A stretch of DNA of 64,000 nt from an uncultured Clostridium sp. (GTDB lineage Bacteria; Bacillota; Clostridia; Oscillospirales; Butyricicoccaceae), in contig CANEGK010000001.1 of assembly GCA_947427035.1 (NCBI GenBank), positions 1 to 64,000 of the forward strand, in the 5' to 3' direction. Of the stretch, positions 9,018 through 17,049 are shown one piece after another. The notes beneath the pieces were generated by a model. The model did not search any database. It saw only the letters and a list, made by a program, of their open reading frames with translations, and had not been told where the DNA came from. Position 1 is the first letter of the stretch. The number at the start of each line of letters is the position of its first letter. The translations under genes were made by a program, and so were the position numbers.

Positions 9018-10188
9018 TCTAGTGGCCTTGGCTGCGGGCAACGTGCGTCGCGGCGGGACCAGCAGCCTGCTGTGTGTACTAGCGGTCTGCGTAGCCATTT
9101 GCTCGATCTGTACCATCAGCGGCCTGGGCAGCGCAGCACAAAACGCAGTGACTTCTGAAATAGAGCAGACTGGGCTGGGGGGACTGGCATTATATGCCGA
9201 CATTGATGGATATACTTTTGGTGATGCAGAACTTCGGACCGTTTCCAACAATGTCCCGGAAATTACAGCGGCCATGCCGCTTTCTCTGCAATATGGATAC
9301 GCCTCACTTCGCGGGCAATCTTATGCAGCCGGCATCTGCGGTGTTGACGAACAACTGCCCAACATCTTTCACTTACAGCTTCTGCATGGGCGGATGCTGC
9401 AAAAAAACGACATTTCCAGCGCAGCCAACGTTGTCTTGATCGACAGGACATTGGCGGAAATCCTGTACCAACGCGAGAATATCACAGGGAAGCAGCTGAC
9501 GATTGGAATTGGAAACAGCTATGACCAGTTTGAAATCATCGGCATTTTAGATTCCCAAACCGAAGGGCTGAACTATTTAAGCGGCGGCCGTATGCCGCAC
9601 ATCCTTTACGTTCCATACTCTGCGCTTGATCACATGATAGGGGCAGAGACAACTGATAAGCTGGCGATCAGTTGTTCTGCCGGCACAGATGAAGCAAGCG
9701 CTGTACAAAGAGCTATTCGTCAATTACAAATCAGCACACCAGATATTGAATTTAAATATGAGAATCTTGGCGGGTATACCAGGGCTTTTAAAAATATTGT
9801 CAAAATAATAACAATATTTATCAGCGCTGTTGCTGCTGTATCAATAGTAGTTGGCGGCATTGGCGTTATGAACTCCATGGTATCATCCGCAGAGAAAAGG
9901 ACGCGGGAGATAGGTGTATATATGGCATTGGGTGCCACGCGCCATGATATTCTGCATTGCTTTTTGTGGGAAGCTATTCTGATTTGTTTATTAGGCGGAT
10001 TATTGGGCGGCAGTATCAGCCTAACGGTATTTGTAGTTTTAGGGCATTTTTTTCATCTGAAAATTAATTTATTAGTCAACATTCTGGCATGTATCATTGG
10101 CGCCGGTATGTGTGGTGTAATTTTTGGAATTATACCTGCCAAAAAGGCTTGTCAACTCAACCCGATTGATGCAATTCGTGATGATTAA
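9004..10188 (+). CDS. MacB-like ABC transporter permease (FtsX family)
   Basis: 394 residues with the MacB/FtsX layout: one membrane helix at about residues 20-45, a large extracytoplasmic MacB_PCD-type domain, then three helices including the FtsX signature GGIGVMNSMVSSAEKRTREIGVYMALGAT (about residues 282-310). The protein lacks a nucleotide-binding domain, so it needs a separate ATPase, and none is encoded beside it. ATG 9004 follows GGAGG; TTG 9001 is in frame. Translationally coupled to the adaptor. Substrate unknown; relatives export peptides or antibiotics or sense envelope stress. Confidence 0.85.
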   Translation: MTYRDLVALAAGNVRRGGTSSLLCVLAVCVAICSICTISGLGSAAQNAVTSEIEQTGLGGLALYADIDGYTFGDAELRTVSNNVPEITAAMPLSLQYGYASLRGQSYAAGICGVDEQLPNIFHLQLLHGRMLQKNDISSAANVVLIDRTLAEILYQRENITGKQLTIGIGNSYDQFEIIGILDSQTEGLNYLSGGRMPHILYVPYSALDHMIGAETTDKLAISCSAGTDEASAVQRAIRQLQISTPDIEFKYENLGGYTRAFKNIVKIITIFISAVAAVSIVVGGIGVMNSMVSSAEKRTREIGVYMALGATRHDILHCFLWEAILICLLGGLLGGSISLTVFVVLGHFFHLKINLLVNILACIIGAGMCGVIFGIIPAKKACQLNPIDAIRDD

Positions 10189-10198
10189 CCGCCATTAC

Positions 10199-10244
10199 AA
10201 AAAACAATCCGTCAGCAATTCATTTGACTGCCGGACTGTTTTTT
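10199..10244. terminator. Intrinsic terminator between the permease gene and ogt
   Basis: A 13-bp stem of 10199-10211 with 10232-10244 flanked by A- and T-runs. The one non-Watson-Crick position is a G-U pair when read on the minus strand and an A-C mismatch on the plus strand, so it fits ogt best but may serve both. Confidence 0.65.
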
Positions 10245-10320
10245 CTTTAATTAAACAAAACTTTTATTTTGTACAATCACTTGTCTTTCTTTTCCAATGC
10301 TTTGTTTATAAGGTTGCAAG

Positions 10321-10824
10321 TTATTTATTTTTTTGTTCCCAATCAATAAGGAATTGTTTGATTTCAATGCCTGAACCATACCCTGTCAATTTGCCATTCG
10401 CACCAACAACGCGATGGCATGGGACAATAATGCTGACAGGGTTATGGTGATTGGCCTGCCCAACAGCTCGAAACCCTTTGCTGCGCCCGCAACGCTCAGC
10501 AAGCGTCTTATAGCTGATTAACTCCCCATATGGTATTTTACACAACTCGCTCCACACTTCACCATAAAACGGCGTTCCATACAATTTAACCGCAACGTCA
10601 AAGCTCTTCCGGCTTCCGCTGAAATACTCGTCTACCTGCACAATGGCTTTAATCAGCTCAGAATTAAAGCCTTCGGTAAACGGCACACCCGGAAAATATT
10701 TTTGCAAAAAATCCTGACAATCCTGAAGACCACCTTGGTAAAAGTCCAGACGTATGATATAATGATCTTCAGCAATAAGTTGAATGGGGCCTACCGGCGA
10801 CTCCAGTGTTCCCTTATACAGCAT
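10321..10824 (-). CDS. ogt: Methylated-DNA--[protein]-cysteine S-methyltransferase
   Basis: 167 residues, full length for the Ogt/AdaB family: an N-terminal ribonuclease-like domain (MLYKGTLESPVGPIQL...) and a C-terminal DNA-binding domain with acceptor cysteine in IIVPCHRVVGANG. It repairs O6-alkylguanine and O4-alkylthymine by irreversible transfer to the Cys. ATG 10824 has AGGAGTG upstream. It is divergent from the XerC gene; that gene's predicted promoter lies inside the 5' part of this coding region. Confidence 0.93.
   Translation of the reverse strand: MLYKGTLESPVGPIQLIAEDHYIIRLDFYQGGLQDCQDFLQKYFPGVPFTEGFNSELIKAIVQVDEYFSGSRKSFDVAVKLYGTPFYGEVWSELCKIPYGELISYKTLAERCGRSKGFRAVGQANHHNPVSIIVPCHRVVGANGKLTGYGSGIEIKQFLIDWEQKNK
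10735..10763 (+). promoter_or_regulatory. Predicted sigma-A promoter for xerC, inside ogt
   Basis: TTGGTA (10735-10740), 17-bp spacer, TATAAT (10758-10763) preceded by TGA, an extended -10. It is about 100 bases upstream of the xerC start and antisense to codons 21-30 of ogt. Confidence 0.65.
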
Positions 10825-10863
10825 GGGGCTTTCACTCCTATCCTTTTGAATCGAGGCGCATCT

Positions 10864-11895
10864 ATGATTCAGGCTTGGCCAGACGCATCCCCTGTTTTAC
10901 GTGAATATCTTACCTATATGGAAACCATTATGGGGCGTTCGCACAAAACTGTCAATGAATATTTTCTCGATTTGCGTACTTTTTTACGATTTATGCTGCA
11001 AAAGCGCGGACAGGTCAGCCCCGGCACTTCTTTTGATGAGATCAGTATTGCCAGCATCGATCTGCCTTTCCTGGAAAGTGTGACGCGAACTGATTTATTG
11101 GATTACTTGATGTTCGCTGCTAATGAACGCCCCAAATATTATAGAAGCGCACAGACCAGTTATGGCAATCAACCCCGCACCCGTGCCCGAAAGGTTTCTG
11201 CTTTGCGTTCCTTTTATAAATATCTTTGTGAAAAGCAGCGTTATTTTGAAGAAAACCCGACTGCCGGCCTGGATACACCTAAAACGAAAAAAACCTTGCC
11301 TAAATTCTTGACCCTGCAGGAAAGCCTGCTGTTGCTTCAGTCGGTTGACGGACCCTATCGCGAACGCGACTACTGTATGCTCACCCTTTTCTTAAACTGT
11401 GGGCTGCGTGTTTCCGAGCTGGTCGGCATCAATCTGTCCGATATCAACAAGGAAGATCAACGTCTGCGCGTCCTTGGCAAAGGCAACAAAGAACGTTTTG
11501 TTTACCTGAACCCAGCCTGCTGTGACGCAGTAGAGGCTTATCTTCCCCACCGCATCGCCCCGTTGCCCGAAGCGCGCGATGCTCTTTTCATCAGCAAGCA
11601 GCGCAAACGTATCAGCGTGCAAACCGTCAAATGGCTGGTTGGCAAACATCTCAACCAGGCGGGGCTGAGCCAAAAGCATTGCTCCGCTCATAAACTGCGG
11701 CATACGGCAGCAACGCTGATGTATCAAAACGGCGTTGATGTGCGCACGCTTAAAGAGGTTCTTGGGCATGAAAACCTGGACACTACGATGATTTATACCC
11801 ATGTGATCGATGATAATTTGCGCGACGCCGCAGACAAAAACCCACTTTCCGGCGTTCGCCCTCCTTCCAAACAGCCTAAACAACGTAATAAATAA
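10864..11895 (+). CDS. xerC: Tyrosine recombinase XerC-like, all catalytic residues present
   Basis: 343 residues: an N-terminal SAM-like core-binding domain and a C-terminal catalytic domain. The full set is visible: Arg in CGLRVSEL, Lys in GKGNKER, HKLRHT (His and second Arg), LGHENL (His) and the nucleophile in TMIYTHV. Such enzymes resolve chromosome dimers at dif. ATG 10864 has GAGG nine bases upstream. It ends convergently with the XerD-type gene at 11935, the two sharing a terminator. No phage or integron neighbours, so a housekeeping role is likely; which Xer paralogue it corresponds to is not certain. Confidence 0.85.
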   Translation: MIQAWPDASPVLREYLTYMETIMGRSHKTVNEYFLDLRTFLRFMLQKRGQVSPGTSFDEISIASIDLPFLESVTRTDLLDYLMFAANERPKYYRSAQTSYGNQPRTRARKVSALRSFYKYLCEKQRYFEENPTAGLDTPKTKKTLPKFLTLQESLLLLQSVDGPYRERDYCMLTLFLNCGLRVSELVGINLSDINKEDQRLRVLGKGNKERFVYLNPACCDAVEAYLPHRIAPLPEARDALFISKQRKRISVQTVKWLVGKHLNQAGLSQKHCSAHKLRHTAATLMYQNGVDVRTLKEVLGHENLDTTMIYTHVIDDNLRDAADKNPLSGVRPPSKQPKQRNK

Positions 11896-11900
11896 TAAAA

Positions 11901-11935
11901 CCGGTTTTTTCTTCTAAAGAAAAGACCGGCTTTTT
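11901..11935. terminator. Bidirectional terminator between convergent recombinase genes
   Basis: A 13-bp stem (11901-11913 with 11917-11929, one G-U pair) and a T-run to 11936. It sits in the 39-base gap between xerC (plus) and the xerD-like gene (minus). Confidence 0.8.
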
Positions 11936-12834
11936 TATCGCGCTCTGGGGTGAAATCGCTGGTAAGTCTCCTGCAAATCGTTTTGATACAGACGTGCGTA
12001 AATCTGTGTAGTTGAAATATCAGTATGCCCCAACATACGTTGAATTGAGCGCAAATCAGCACCATTTTGAAAAAGATGCAATGCAAAAGAATGCCGAAGC
12101 ATCTGCGGTGTGATCTCTTTATGAATATTGGCTTGCTCGGCATAATGCTTGATGATCTTCCAAAAGCCTTGCCGGGTGATACGCTCCCCGGTCATGTTCA
12201 AAAACAGCGCTTTTTCGGCAGGAGTATTGACCATGTAAGCACGTACATTGCGGATATAATCTTCCAACATACGGGCAGCTTCGGGGTAAATGGGAATGGT
12301 CCGCTCTGACCGGGCTCCGCGGCAATGTACAAATCCCATACGTGGATTGACATCCTGCAAATCCAACTCAATCAATTCCGTCGCTTTAATGCCCGTAGCG
12401 TACAACAGCTCAATCATGGTTTTGTCCCGCCGGCCTTTATACCCTGACTCTGCCGGAATGGCCAGCAGCTTTTCAACCTCTTCCATGGTCAAAGTAGCCG
12501 GCATACGGGGCTGTGCTGCGCGCACACATACACCTTTTACAGGGTTGACCTCTATCACTCCACGCCGCTGTAGGCTACGGAAAAAATCCGTCAGCGATGC
12601 ACGATTGCGCTGAATCGTCGCCGTTGATTTCCCGCCGGCCTCCAGTCCCTGAAAATAATCTTCTATCTGCTTGCGCTTCACTTTACCGCAGTCTTTTTCC
12701 GTTCGCAGACCGGTGCTGGAACAGAAAGCGGAAACATCCCTCATATAAGAGGTAACTGTATTGGCCGACGCATGCTTTTCTGTTGTTAAGTAATTCTCAA
12801 ACTGATGTAAAAGCGCATCCGTCAATGACAGCAC
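11935..12834 (-). CDS. xerD: XerD-type tyrosine recombinase with substituted active site
   Basis: 299 residues, normal XerD length and domain order (core-binding domain 1-110, catalytic domain 115-299). Aligned to the E. coli XerD motifs as I know them, Arg I is Lys (YATGIKATEL, K150), the beta-hairpin Lys is Arg (CRGARSER, R172) and the HxxR histidine is Gln (TPQMLRHS, Q244). R247, H270 (LGHTD) and the nucleophile Y279 (TTQIYA) remain. It directly follows spoIIM, the same neighbourhood as xerD/ripX in Bacillus subtilis. The GTG start at 12834 lies almost on AGGGGG; TTG 12825 has better spacing. The frame is intact, so it is not simply decaying. Confidence 0.8.
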   Translation of the reverse strand: MLSLTDALLHQFENYLTTEKHASANTVTSYMRDVSAFCSSTGLRTEKDCGKVKRKQIEDYFQGLEAGGKSTATIQRNRASLTDFFRSLQRRGVIEVNPVKGVCVRAAQPRMPATLTMEEVEKLLAIPAESGYKGRRDKTMIELLYATGIKATELIELDLQDVNPRMGFVHCRGARSERTIPIYPEAARMLEDYIRNVRAYMVNTPAEKALFLNMTGERITRQGFWKIIKHYAEQANIHKEITPQMLRHSFALHLFQNGADLRSIQRMLGHTDISTTQIYARLYQNDLQETYQRFHPRAR

Positions 12835-12837
12835 CCC

Positions 12838-13452
12838 CTACCCTATTATAATCAGCAAAACTGCCCGTGCCAACGGCGGCAATAAATAGGCGTACAGTAA
12901 AGACGCCAACAAAATACCGGTCAAGCATACGGCAGCCATTGTGTAATAAGAAGCATCCAACGCCAGCCGCGGTATTGGAACATGCTTTCCCACCCTGCGC
13001 GACCAAGAGGCCGATAGGGAAAAAGAAAACAGCGATAACACAAACAGGCACGCCGTAATGACAAAGCTGGACAAAAACTCGGTCAGCAGGGCCGGGATAT
13101 AGCCTTTCAGCCCATATACACTGACAAATGCAGTAATAGCCAAAGACATGGTGAACCCGCGCACCAGAAAAACAGCGGGGATAACCAACATGCTCAGGCG
13201 TCCAAAACCAGAAAAAAAGACCAGCGCCAACAGGATGAAAGAAGGCCAAAAAGATGATTTGAAAAGCTCTATTCCGGTTGCCCCACTGATTCGTTGAACA
13301 TAACTCGCCACATACCCGCTCGAGCTTTCGGGCAAATCGGCGGCAAAAAAACTGCCGATTACTGCTCCCAGCAAAAAACAGACCGACAACAAACAGACAA
13401 CCGGCATATGCCGGCTCAGCAGCTCGTCCTGATGAACACTGCGACGGTTCAT
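12838..13452 (-). CDS. spoIIM: Stage II sporulation protein M
   Basis: 204 residues with about five membrane segments; length and hydrophobic pattern fit SpoIIM, part of the SpoIIDMP complex that hydrolyses peptidoglycan and drives engulfment. The central GFGRLSMLVIPAVFLVRGFTMS region matches the family. ATG 13452 is preceded by GGTGGTGAT; in-frame starts upstream (13473, 13557) are less likely. It lies three bases upstream of the xerD-like gene, with which it is surely cotranscribed. Confidence 0.85.
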   Translation of the reverse strand: MNRRSVHQDELLSRHMPVVCLLSVCFLLGAVIGSFFAADLPESSSGYVASYVQRISGATGIELFKSSFWPSFILLALVFFSGFGRLSMLVIPAVFLVRGFTMSLAITAFVSVYGLKGYIPALLTEFLSSFVITACLFVLSLFSFSLSASWSRRVGKHVPIPRLALDASYYTMAAVCLTGILLASLLYAYLLPPLARAVLLIIIG

Positions 13453-13621
13453 TGCATCACCACCCATGTTCATGTCTATGAGTGGAATGCGTCTTTTATG
13501 ATACTCGCTTTGCGCAAAGGAATCAAGAGGAGGAGAAAAATTCGGCATTATGGACAAATATTATGTAAACATTTTTATGTAAACTGCGGAACCGACCTTT
13601 CAATATCCGTCAAAAAAGAAT

Positions 13622-13653
13622 AAAACGGAGCGCCTATAAGGCGCTCCGTTTTT
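13622..13653 (-). terminator. Intrinsic terminator after the gene at 13671
   Basis: A near-perfect stem of 13622-13635 (AAAACGGAGCGCCT) with 13639-13652. It lies 18 bases past the stop of the minus-strand gene at 13671-14504. A T-run exists on both strands. Confidence 0.75.
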
Positions 13654-13670
13654 GCTTGGGTGTATAGGTT

Positions 13671-14504
13671 TTATCTCCGCCTCTGCTGGGTTTGAACCGA
13701 AGAGGAGCCACAACCGCAACAGCCAGTGCCTGCTGCATTGCTGCTTCCCTTTTCCCCTGCCTTGATCATGTCACTGATTTGAGGCGGGAAAAACTCGTCC
13801 GCATTCCCAGAGCATTCTTTATCCGGCATACAAATATCATAAGCGGGCATCAACAGCTGAATGTCGCGCTCCAGCTTAATAATGCTGAACTGTCCCAGAG
13901 TGGCATACAGCTTTTTACCGTCATCCGAAATAATCAGCTCATCATCAAAGCAATTGCAGATGGTTTCGGGGATATCGTTGAGCAGTGCTTCGCCGCAGCC
14001 CTGACCGTCGATAACTTTGACCCCGAGCAGTACCGGGTCAACAACTTCGACGACTGCGATGGGCAGATTCGTCTTTTCGAAGTTCTGAACGTCACTTTCC
14101 TGCGGCGCATATTGTGAGCTGAAAATACGTACGCTGCCTTCGCTTCCAAACAAAACAGTCCGCTTGTCATAGGTAGCCAAACCAGAAATTTCGCGGGGGC
14201 GGCCGACTCCGGCAAATGCATCGGCAGTGACTTTGTAAAAATACTTGACGTCTACCGTGTAAAATCCCTTATTAAAGGGAATGGGTTCAACATCAATATA
14301 CGCCCACAGCAGTTCAGCCGTGCGGGGCTTGACATTGATGGCGCCGTCTAAAACCGCCTGTGAGCACCGGGTAAGATAGACGCGCAGATCCTGAAGACAC
14401 TCTTTGTCGCGGCAGCTGTCGTATACCTTCCGGGTATGAATACAAACGGCCTCTTTGGGCAGGGGATTTCCGTGAAGCGGGCCGGGTGAAACCTTATCAG
14501 GCAT
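13671..14504 (-). CDS. Conserved clostridial protein of unknown function, cysteine-rich tail
   Basis: 277 residues, no signal peptide or membrane segment. Cys occurs in clusters: CIHTRKVYDSCRDKEC near the N-terminus, CNC near residue 200, and a C-terminal GTGCCGCGSSS tail, giving a look reminiscent of spore-surface or metal-binding proteins. The middle is beta-rich (PFNKGFYTVDVKYFYKV). I do not recognise a named domain. ATG 14504 has GGGAGG seven bases upstream; the open frame to 14543 is not needed. Monocistronic, with its own terminator. A spore-coat role is a guess from composition and from spoIIM nearby. Confidence 0.75.
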   Translation of the reverse strand: MPDKVSPGPLHGNPLPKEAVCIHTRKVYDSCRDKECLQDLRVYLTRCSQAVLDGAINVKPRTAELLWAYIDVEPIPFNKGFYTVDVKYFYKVTADAFAGVGRPREISGLATYDKRTVLFGSEGSVRIFSSQYAPQESDVQNFEKTNLPIAVVEVVDPVLLGVKVIDGQGCGEALLNDIPETICNCFDDELIISDDGKKLYATLGQFSIIKLERDIQLLMPAYDICMPDKECSGNADEFFPPQISDMIKAGEKGSSNAAGTGCCGCGSSSVQTQQRRR

Positions 14505-14655
14505 TCTATTACCTCCCGAATTAGTATTGAAGTAAGACTTCACTACCAGTTTATGTGGTGCTCATCGTTTGGTGAACAATACCTGCTGGCTTATCGTATC
14601 CTATAATATCAGGCCCTGCCCTGTAAGGTTCCACAACAGTAAAGAGGTGATTTTT

Positions 14656-15393
14656 ATGCCCACTATTTATCTCAGCCCTTCCACACAGGAAAACAACCCC
14701 TATATTATAGGCGGCACAGAGGAGCAGTATATGAACCGGGTAGCTGATGCCATGGAACCCTATCTGCGTTCATCCGGCATCCAATTCCGCCGCAATACAC
14801 CGCAGATGACGGCTGCCTCATCCATTCGGCAAGCCAATTCAGGCAACTATGATTTTTATCTGGCCCTGCATTCCAACGCAGCGCCGGACGCTCTCAGCGG
14901 TCAGGTGCGCGGTACGGATATTTATTATTACCCATCCAGCACACGAGGGCGCCGTATGGCAGAGATCATTGCCAGCCACTTTAAAACCATCTATCCCCTG
15001 CCAGAGCGTGTGCGCGTTCTCCCTACCACTTCCATTGGCGAGGTTGCGAAAACCCGCGCGCCGGCTGTCTTAATTGAAATCGCCTATCATGACAACGTTC
15101 AGGATGCCAATTGGATAGCCGGGAACATCGAAACCATTGCCCGCACGCTGGTCATTTCACTGTGCGAATATTTCGGAATCCCCTTCATCAACGCACAGCC
15201 TCCCCGTTCCGGCACTGTATCGCTGACCAGCGGAAACCTCAACATACGCAGCAGGCCGACTACATCTTCCAGCATCGTAACACAGGCGCCCAACGGAGCG
15301 CAGGTGACCGTATGGGGGCAGTGGCAAAACTGGTATGTCGTCGAATACAACGGCTATACCGGCTATGCCCGTGTCCAGTATATTTACCTGTGA
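14656..15393 (+). CDS. N-acetylmuramoyl-L-alanine amidase with SH3 domain
   Basis: 245 residues: an Amidase_3-like domain (1-180) followed by a bacterial SH3 domain (about 186-245, SGNLNIRSRPTTSSS...). Visible motifs are the Glu in GGTEEQYMN, the His in ALHSNAAP and the terminal Glu in PAVLIEIAYHDN. The usual first zinc ligand (DxGHGG) is replaced by LSPSTQ, a pattern I recall for a clostridial amidase subtype. There is no signal peptide, so it may act in the mother cell or be released on lysis. ATG 14656 has AAGAGGTGA upstream. Divergent from the gene at 13671. Confidence 0.8.
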   Translation: MPTIYLSPSTQENNPYIIGGTEEQYMNRVADAMEPYLRSSGIQFRRNTPQMTAASSIRQANSGNYDFYLALHSNAAPDALSGQVRGTDIYYYPSSTRGRRMAEIIASHFKTIYPLPERVRVLPTTSIGEVAKTRAPAVLIEIAYHDNVQDANWIAGNIETIARTLVISLCEYFGIPFINAQPPRSGTVSLTSGNLNIRSRPTTSSSIVTQAPNGAQVTVWGQWQNWYVVEYNGYTGYARVQYIYL

Positions 15394-15401
15394 ACATAAT
15401 A

Positions 15402-15438
15402 CCGCCCCTCTCCCTGTAAGACAATAAGAGAGGGGCGG
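15402..15438. terminator. Hairpin between the amidase gene and scfB
   Basis: A perfect 11-bp G+C-rich stem, CCGCCCCTCTC (15402-15412) with 15428-15438, in the gap between two convergent genes. The trailing T-run is weak (CTTCCTT). Confidence 0.65.
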
Positions 15439-15450
15439 CTTCCTTCAAAT

Positions 15451-16821
15451 CTATTCCTTTTCCAAACTATCCAGCGCCGCGAGATAAAGCGCGCACTCCA
15501 GCCGCATTTTCTCCAGTTCACAGCCTATTTCATAGCTTTGATCGATCCGGCCGTGCGCGTGATAATTGGCGGCGCTGCACCCGCCGCTGCAATAATATTT
15601 TGCCCAGCAGTCGCGGCAGGCCGGCCGGGTGTACACATTGACGCCGGCAAATTCGCGTGCCTGCTCGCGACTGAAGCTGCCGTTTTTGACATTGCCCATA
15701 TAATAATCCTTTTCACCGACAAACTGGTGACAAGGATAAATATCCCCTTCGGGCGTTACCGCTACATACTCACAGCCAGCGCCGCAGCCCCGCAGCCTTT
15801 TGATCACACAGGGGCCCTGTTCCAAATCCACATTAAAATGGAAAAAGTTAAATCCTGTCCCCTTTTTTCGCATTTCGGCCATGGTTTGCGCCAGCTTGTG
15901 GTACTCATCCCGAATGCGCGGTAAATCAGACTGCTTGATCTCATAACCGCAGCCATCCGGCGCTGTCACCGGTTCGACAGAAATCTGATCAAACCCCGCA
16001 TGATATAAGGCCAAAACATCTTCTACAAAGTCAAGATTTTTTGCAGTGTATGTCCCACGGACATAATAATCTTTTTCCGGCGAACGGTTTTGAACCAGTT
16101 TCTGCATTTTTGGCAGGACCATGTCATAACTGCCCCCACCGGCCACTGTTTTACGCATATCATCATTGACCTGCTTCCGCCCGTCGAGCGATAAAACGAC
16201 ATTGGACATTTCCCGATTCAGGTATTCAATGGTGTCATCCGTCAACAGGACGCCATTTGTCGTAATTGTAAAGCGAAACTGCTTGTCATGTTTGCAAGCC
16301 TGTTCCCGTGCATACTTTACAGTCTCGCGGACAGTATCCATTGCCATTAACGGTTCCCCGCCAAAAAAATCCACTTCGATATTGCGCCTTTTGCCCGAAT
16401 GCTCAATAACAAAGTCGATTGCTTTTCGCGCCGTCTTTGCATCCATCAGCGAGCGTACAGTGCCAAAGTCTCCCGTTTGCGCAAAGCAGTAGCCGCACCG
16501 CAAATTGCAGTCATGTGACACGTGCAGACACAGCGCTTTAATCGGGCTTTCAGCCGGTTTGATCAACGATTCCGGCAGCTGCTCTTCTTCCGAAAACAGC
16601 AGCCCTTCCTGATAAAGGCTGTAAAGCTCACTGTATGCTTCCTGTATCTCAGCAGCTGTTAAAGGCGTTAAAGCCTTGATAAATTCTTCAGGGCACCGTT
16701 CGGTCAGCGGGGGTACAAGCATGGTGCACAGTCGATACGCCACGGGGTCAAGCAAATGTACCGCGCCGCTGGCGACGTCCAGTGCCAACTTGATATTCCC
16801 CTGCTCAAAGCAATGAACCAT
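15451..16821 (-). CDS. scfB: SCIFF peptide radical SAM maturase
   Basis: 456 residues. Residues 1-90 form a peptide-recognition (RRE/PqqD-like) region; the radical SAM motif CNLRCGYC (C105, C109, C112) follows; the C-terminus is a SPASM/twitch domain with many cysteines (CGAGC, YPCHQF, CRDCWAKYYCSGGC). This family forms a Cys-to-Thr thioether in the SCIFF precursor, which is encoded 72 bases upstream at 16893-17036. ATG 16821 has AAAGGAG upstream. A hairpin at 16848-16880 separates precursor from enzyme. The biological role of mature SCIFF is unknown; it is near-universal in Clostridia. Confidence 0.95.
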   Translation of the reverse strand: MVHCFEQGNIKLALDVASGAVHLLDPVAYRLCTMLVPPLTERCPEEFIKALTPLTAAEIQEAYSELYSLYQEGLLFSEEEQLPESLIKPAESPIKALCLHVSHDCNLRCGYCFAQTGDFGTVRSLMDAKTARKAIDFVIEHSGKRRNIEVDFFGGEPLMAMDTVRETVKYAREQACKHDKQFRFTITTNGVLLTDDTIEYLNREMSNVVLSLDGRKQVNDDMRKTVAGGGSYDMVLPKMQKLVQNRSPEKDYYVRGTYTAKNLDFVEDVLALYHAGFDQISVEPVTAPDGCGYEIKQSDLPRIRDEYHKLAQTMAEMRKKGTGFNFFHFNVDLEQGPCVIKRLRGCGAGCEYVAVTPEGDIYPCHQFVGEKDYYMGNVKNGSFSREQAREFAGVNVYTRPACRDCWAKYYCSGGCSAANYHAHGRIDQSYEIGCELEKMRLECALYLAALDSLEKE

Positions 16822-16847
16822 TTTATCCGTCTCTCCTTTACACATAA

Positions 16848-16880
16848 AAACGGCAGGCACCCGGCGGATGCCTGCCGTTT
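16848..16880 (-). terminator. Attenuator-like hairpin between scfA and scfB
   Basis: A perfect 12-bp stem, AAACGGCAGGCA (16848-16859) with 16869-16880. Read on the minus strand it is followed by TTTTT. Partial termination here would make more precursor mRNA than maturase mRNA. Confidence 0.75.
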
Positions 16881-16892
16881 CAAATTCATATT

Positions 16893-17036
16893 TTATCTGC
16901 GTTTTTCACACTTTTGATTGGCAACAGTGCACGAGGTTTTGCAGGCAGACTGACAAGAGGTCTGGCATTCGCCGCAGCCGCCGCCTACTGCCGTTTTTTT
17001 CAAATTGGCTTTGTTGATTGTTTTCACGTGTTTCAT
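16893..17036 (-). CDS. scfA: SCIFF ribosomally synthesised peptide precursor
   Basis: 47 residues starting MKHVKTINKANLKKTA and containing exactly six cysteines (C21, C24, C28, C32, C36, C43) within the C-terminal 27 residues: the 'six cysteines in forty-five' peptide. Thr37 after C36 fits the known thioether acceptor position. ATG 17036 has AAGGAG upstream. It lies 13 bases after the TIGR04086 membrane-protein gene and in front of its maturase scfB. It is too short for most automatic gene calls. Confidence 0.95.
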   Translation of the reverse strand: MKHVKTINKANLKKTAVGGGCGECQTSCQSACKTSCTVANQKCEKRR

Positions 17037-17049
17037 GTCTAGGCTCCTT

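Noticed and set aside
10864-12834. Two recombinases as a mobile-element or integron signature
   Set aside because: No integrase-type neighbours, attachment sites, repeats or foreign base composition; spoIIM linkage and convergent layout favour chromosomal Xer proteins.
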